From Kribbella flavida DSM 17836 (GTDB taxonomy: Bacteria > Actinomycetota > Actinomycetes > Propionibacteriales > Kribbellaceae), in assembly GCF_000024345.1 (NCBI RefSeq), contig NC_013729.1, positions 2,294,001 to 2,358,000 on the forward strand: DNA of 64,000 nucleotides. Reading direction: 5' to 3'. The first letter of the stretch is position 1. The number at the start of each line of letters is the position of its first letter. Both the position numbers and the translations under genes were made by a program. Below, in pieces: positions 60,513-64,000 of this stretch. Under the pieces are notes generated by a model, which worked only from the letters and a program-made list of their open reading frames with translations, did not search any database and was not told where the DNA came from.

Positions 60513-61502
60513 ATGACCACTGCACCAGTGCGCCTCGGCATCGTCGGCCTCGGGGCGATGGGCGCCGAAGTTCTGCGCGTTGCCGCCGCGCACCGCTCGT
60601 ACCAGGTGGTCGCGGCGGCCGACCTCGACGCATCGACGGTGTCCCGGTACGCGCCGGATCATCCCGGCGTCCGGTTCACCGAGGACGCCGGCTCGGTGGT
60701 CACCGCGAACGACCTCGACGCCGTCTACATCGCCACCCCGCCGGCGACCCACGCCGAACTGGTCGAGGCGGCGTTCCGGGCCGGCCACTCGGTGTTCTGC
60801 GAGAAGCCGCTCGCCGTCGACCTGGCCGACGGAGAGCGGATGGTCGAGGCGGCGGCGAAGGCGGCTGCTGACGTGGGTGCCGCCGCGGCGGTCAACTTCG
60901 CCCTCTCCGACCGGCACGCGACGCGGCACCTGGAACGCGTACTGCGCGACGGCGCTGCGGGGGAGCTCCGGTCGGTCGAGGTCAGGCTGACGTTCCCCCG
61001 GTGGCCCCGGGAGTTCCAGGCCGGCGCTGGCTGGCTGGACGGCCGGGCGCAGGGCGGGTTCGTCCGCGAGGTCTTCTCGCACTTCGCGTACCTGACCGAT
61101 CGGCTGGTCGGTCCGCTCGCGCCGATCCACCTGGCCCTCGAGCACCGGCCGGGTGACCGGACCCGCAGTGAGGTGGCGGCCTTCGGACTGTTCCGGGCCG
61201 GGGACGTACCGGTGCAGGTCACCGCCGTCGCCGAGGCGGCCGGGCCGGAGAGCTACGAGTGGGTGCTGCGCGGATCCGGTCGCTCGTACCTGCTGCGGGA
61301 CTGGAGCGAGCTCTTCGTTGCCAAGAGCAATGAGTGGGCGCCGGTGCCGCTGTCCGGGGCTCGTGGTGACGAGGCGACCCGGCTGACCTTGTTCGCCCGG
61401 GCGATCCGCGGCGACGCGTCGGCGGACCTGGCGGACTTCGCGACGGCGTACCGGGTGCAGCAGGTGGTCGAGGCGTTCCACCGCGGCGAGGTCCACGGAT
61501 GA
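60513..61502 (+). CDS. Gfo/Idh/MocA-family oxidoreductase
   Basis: 329 aa from ATG 60513. An N-terminal NAD(P) Rossmann domain: LGIVGLGAMGAEVLRVAAAH, then DLDAVYIATPPATHAELVEA and GHSVFCEKPLAVDLADGERM with the family EKPL lysine. The C-terminal alpha/beta domain includes GGFVREVFSHFAYLTDRLVG, where the His is the usual catalytic-position residue. Substrates are typically sugars, inositols or related cyclic polyols. It overlaps the quinone-reductase gene by ATGA and is divergent from LysR. Confidence 0.92.
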   Translation: MTTAPVRLGIVGLGAMGAEVLRVAAAHRSYQVVAAADLDASTVSRYAPDHPGVRFTEDAGSVVTANDLDAVYIATPPATHAELVEAAFRAGHSVFCEKPLAVDLADGERMVEAAAKAAADVGAAAAVNFALSDRHATRHLERVLRDGAAGELRSVEVRLTFPRWPREFQAGAGWLDGRAQGGFVREVFSHFAYLTDRLVGPLAPIHLALEHRPGDRTRSEVAAFGLFRAGDVPVQVTAVAEAAGPESYEWVLRGSGRSYLLRDWSELFVAKSNEWAPVPLSGARGDEATRLTLFARAIRGDASADLADFATAYRVQQVVEAFHRGEVHG

Positions 61503-62473
61503 GGGTCGTCGAGGTCGCCGGTCACGGTGGTGCCGAGATGCTGCGGATCGTCGAGCGGCCGTCGCCGGTGCCGGCGCCGCACGAGGTCCGGGTGCGGGTC
61601 GCGGCGATCGGCGTCAACTATCTCGACGTCCAGGAACGCACCGGCGCCTACCCGCGGAAGACCCCGTACGTCCCCGGCGACGAGGGCAGCGGCACGATCG
61701 TGGACGTCGGCGCCCACGTCACCGGATGGGTTCCGGGCCACCGCGTCTGCTGGCAAGGCATCACCGGCTCGTACGCCGAGGAGCTGGTGATTCCCGCCGA
61801 CCGGCTGATCGCCGTGCCGGACGGCATCTCCGACCAGCTCGCCGCGGCGCTACCGACCCAGGGACTGACCGCCCACTACCTCGCCACCGACTCGTACGTC
61901 GTGGGCCCGGGCGACCTGGTCGTCGTGCTGGCCGGCGCCGGCGGGGTCGGCCTGCTGCTGACGCAGATCGCCAAGGTGCGAGGCGCCCGGGTGATCACGA
62001 CGGTCTCGACGCCGGACAAGGCTGAGCTGTCCCGCAAGGCCGGCGCCGACCGGGTCGTCGCGTACGAGGACCTGGTGGACGCCGTGCGGGAGGAAAGCAC
62101 CAGCCGTGGCCGATCCGCGCAGGGTGCCGCGGTGGTCTACGACAGCGTGGGCCGGGCCACCTTCGAGGACTCGCTGCGCTGTCTCGGTCGCCGCGGCACG
62201 TTGGTGCTGTACGGGCAATCCAGCGGGCCGGTCCCGCCCTTCGACCTGCGCCGGCTCGGGCCGGCCGGCTCGCTGACCGTGACCCGGCCGACGCTGCGCG
62301 ACTTCGTGGTCGGTGACGAGCTGCCGAGACGAGCGACGGAGCTGTTCGGCTGGGTCACCGACGGGGACGTCACGCCGTACGTCGGGCAAACCTACGCCTT
62401 CGCAGAGGCCGCTCGGGCCCACGCCGACCTGGAGGCGCGTCGGACGGTGGGCAAGGTCCTGCTCGTCCCCTAG
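61499..62473 (+). CDS. Zinc-independent quinone oxidoreductase (MDR family)
   Basis: 324 aa from ATG 61499, overlapping the previous stop. MDR pattern: ERPSPVPAPHEVRVRVAAIG, VNYLDVQERTGAYPRKTPYV, PGDEGSGTIVDVGAHVTGWV, then the NADP site VVVLAGAGGVGLLLTQIAKV (GxGxxG as AGGVG) and FAEAARAHADLEARRTVGKV. No structural zinc Cys cluster or catalytic Cys/His zinc ligands, so it belongs to the QOR branch. It reduces quinones or enones with NADPH. A very strong terminator follows. Confidence 0.92.
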   Translation: MRVVEVAGHGGAEMLRIVERPSPVPAPHEVRVRVAAIGVNYLDVQERTGAYPRKTPYVPGDEGSGTIVDVGAHVTGWVPGHRVCWQGITGSYAEELVIPADRLIAVPDGISDQLAAALPTQGLTAHYLATDSYVVGPGDLVVVLAGAGGVGLLLTQIAKVRGARVITTVSTPDKAELSRKAGADRVVAYEDLVDAVREESTSRGRSAQGAAVVYDSVGRATFEDSLRCLGRRGTLVLYGQSSGPVPPFDLRRLGPAGSLTVTRPTLRDFVVGDELPRRATELFGWVTDGDVTPYVGQTYAFAEAARAHADLEARRTVGKVLLVP

Positions 62474-62479
62474 GACGCA

Positions 62480-62515
62480 CCAGGCCCCTTCCCGGCGCGA
62501 CGGGAAGGGGCCTGG
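62480..62515. terminator. Strong bidirectional terminator
   Basis: A perfect 15-bp stem, CCAGGCCCCTTCCCG/CGGGAAGGGGCCTGG, with a 6-base loop, between convergent genes. Confidence 0.92.
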
Positions 62516-62543
62516 TTGCTCAGCAGTTCATCGATCCACCGGG

Positions 62544-64000
62544 TCAGGCCAGCGAGTCCTGCCAGGCCTGGTGGAGGCCGGCGTAGTGGCCGCCGCCGCC
62601 GATCAGGATCTCCGGTGGGCCGTCCTCGATGATGCGGCCGTGTTCGAGCACGATCACCCGGTCGGCGGTCTCCACCGTGGACAGGCGGTGGGCGATGACG
62701 ATCGCGGTGCGGTCGGCCAGGATGGTGCGCAGCGCGCGCTGGATCAGCCGCTCGCTGGGAATGTCCAGGCTCGAGGTCGCCTCGTCCAGGATCAGCACCG
62801 CCGGGTCGGCCAGGAACGCGCGGGCGAAGGCGACCAGCTGGCGCTGCCCCGCCGACAATCGGCTGCCGCGCTTCTCCACCGCCGTCTCGTAGCCGTCGGG
62901 GAGCCGGACGATGAACTCGTGCGCGCCGATCACCTTGGCCGCCTCGACGATCTCGTCCATCGTCGCGTCCGGCTTGCCGAACCGGATGTTGTCGGCCACC
63001 GAGCCGGTGAACAGGAAATTCTCCTGCGTCACCATCACCACCCGCTCGCGCAGGTCGTCCTCGGACAGCTTGCGCAGGTCGATCCCGTCCAGCACGACCT
63101 GGCCACCGGTCGGGTCGTAGAAACGGGCCACCAGCTTGGCGATCGTGGTCTTGCCCGCGCCCGTCGTACCGACCAGGGCGAGGGTCTGCCCGGCCGGGAC
63201 GTCGAGGTCGAGCCCGGGCAGCACCGGCACCCCGTCGACGTAGGAGAACTTCACCTCGCGCAGCTCGAGGTGCCCGGGGGCGTGCCGGGTGGGCTTGGCC
63301 GGTTCCTTCGGCTCCGGCACGTCCGGCGTCTCGTTGAGCACGCCGGACAGCTTCTCCAGCGCGGCGCTCGCGGACAGGAAGGTGTTGTAGAACTGCGAGA
63401 TGTCCTGCAGCGGCTCGAAGAACTGCCGCAGGTAGAGCAGGAACGCGGTCAGCACGCCGACGGTGACGTGCCCGTGGTACGCCTGCCAGCCGCCGTACGC
63501 CAGGATCGCGACGATCGTGATGTTGCCGACGCCCTTGATCGACGGCATGAAGATCGCGTTGATCCGGAACGACTCCAGGTTCGCCTCCCGGTAGCGGTCG
63601 TTCACGCCGTGGAAGATCTGCTCGTTGCGCGGCTCGCGGCGGAACGCCTGAACCGCGCGGATTCCGGTCATCGACTCGACGAAGTGCACGATCACCAGCG
63701 CCACCGCCTCCCGGGTTCGCCGGTAGACGATCGCCGAGCGGCGCCGGAACCACGCGGTCAGGAAGAACAGCGCCGGGAACGACAGCAGCGCGATCAGGCC
63801 GAGCTCGAGATCCAGCGTGAGCAGCAGCACCGCCGTACCGACCAGGGTCAGCAGCGCCGTCACCAGACCGTCGAACCCGGTCTCCAGCATCTCGTCGATG
63901 ACGTCCACGTCCGAGGTCAGCCGGGAGATCACCCGGCCCGAGGTGTACCGGTCGTGGAACGACGGGCTCAGCCGCTGGAAGTGGTCGAACACCCGGCGGC
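62544..64000 (-). CDS. Type I ABC exporter (fused membrane and ATPase domains), 5' end outside the window
   Basis: At least 485 residues are seen; the frame is open to the window edge, so the N-terminal part of the membrane domain is missing. The remaining transmembrane domain begins RRVFDHFQRLSPSFHDRYTS, with SGRVISRLTSDVDVIDEML, the usual coupling-helix region. The ATPase has Walker A VGTTGAGKTTIAKL, Q-loop VTQENFLF, signature RLSAGQRQLVAFARA (LSAGQ in place of LSGGQ), Walker B AVLILDEATSSLD and IAHRLST. Such half-transporters export lipids, drugs or peptides, often as heterodimers with a second gene. The partner would lie beyond the window. Confidence 0.93.
   Translation of the reverse strand, partial: RRVFDHFQRLSPSFHDRYTSGRVISRLTSDVDVIDEMLETGFDGLVTALLTLVGTAVLLLTLDLELGLIALLSFPALFFLTAWFRRRSAIVYRRTREAVALVIVHFVESMTGIRAVQAFRREPRNEQIFHGVNDRYREANLESFRINAIFMPSIKGVGNITIVAILAYGGWQAYHGHVTVGVLTAFLLYLRQFFEPLQDISQFYNTFLSASAALEKLSGVLNETPDVPEPKEPAKPTRHAPGHLELREVKFSYVDGVPVLPGLDLDVPAGQTLALVGTTGAGKTTIAKLVARFYDPTGGQVVLDGIDLRKLSEDDLRERVVMVTQENFLFTGSVADNIRFGKPDATMDEIVEAAKVIGAHEFIVRLPDGYETAVEKRGSRLSAGQRQLVAFARAFLADPAVLILDEATSSLDIPSERLIQRALRTILADRTAIVIAHRLSTVETADRVIVLEHGRIIEDGPPEILIGGGGHYAGLHQAWQDSLA

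Overview
The window is chromosomal DNA of a very GC-rich actinobacterium. The evidence is near-uniform G/C third positions, many GTG starts, a mycothiol-dependent nitroreductase homologue, a Ddn-type (F420) oxidoreductase, a class F-like sortase, actinobacterial gene families (TIGR03086, WYL, DUF5130) and recurrent leaderless TANNNT promoters. A filamentous or soil genus such as Kribbella or another of the Propionibacteriales would fit, but that is an inference from gene content only.

Bases 1-5970 form a small degraded accessory region ending at the 3' side of a tRNA-Arg gene (5972-6048, CCA encoded), a classic integration position. It holds a membrane/coiled-coil protein cut by the window edge, a remnant of an ATP-dependent DNA ligase ending just after its catalytic lysine motif, a 42-codon small ORF with an excellent Shine-Dalgarno and a terminator but an AUC codon where the start should be, a frameshifted helix-turn-helix gene whose 5' end is duplicated 2.3 kb away, two orphan proteins, and a DUF4145 protein. 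No integrase or transposase is visible.

From 6 kb onward the sequence is dense, ordinary core chromosome. 6.2-16 kb: a PrsW-like protease, two overlapping dynamin-like GTPases, an SRPBCC protein with a perfect palindromic operator, SSB and EttA. 16-25.7 kb: AraC/epimerase and MarR/YceI divergent pairs, a TetR-controlled beta-oxidation operon (acyl-CoA dehydrogenase, thiolase, SDR), and a TIGR03086/WYL pair. 25.7-34.3 kb: a four-gene operon of two ABC-2 exporters on the minus strand, tandem two-domain acetyltransferases, MaoC/FabG, two hot-dog thioesterases, GlbO and OsmC. 34.4-44.9 kb: MscS channel, a repeat-bearing membrane protein, D-amino-acid oxidase, MalQ, a one-domain AA10 LPMO, DUF5130, GNAT, an SPOR-like membrane protein and a secreted serine hydrolase.

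45-50.9 kb matches the gene order I recall around M. tuberculosis Rv2464c-Rv2467 (nei, rpiB, Rv2466c, pepN), with a beta-lactamase-like gene inserted. 50.9-64 kb: a SpoIIE-type phosphatase, a wall-protein/sortase pair, OhrR, SRPBCC-ArsR, a Ddn-like oxidoreductase, a phosphatidylcholine synthase with the Pcs-specific motif spacing, a DMT transporter, an AAA ATPase, LysR with a divergent Gfo/Idh/MocA-quinone reductase operon, and the 3' part of a type I ABC exporter.

No CRISPR array, prophage, insertion sequence or recognisable defence system was seen. The best candidates for something new are the AUC-start small ORF, the sortase pair without LPXTG or the usual arginine, the monothiol (CPWA) Rv2466c homologue, and the interleaved operators over the LPMO promoter.
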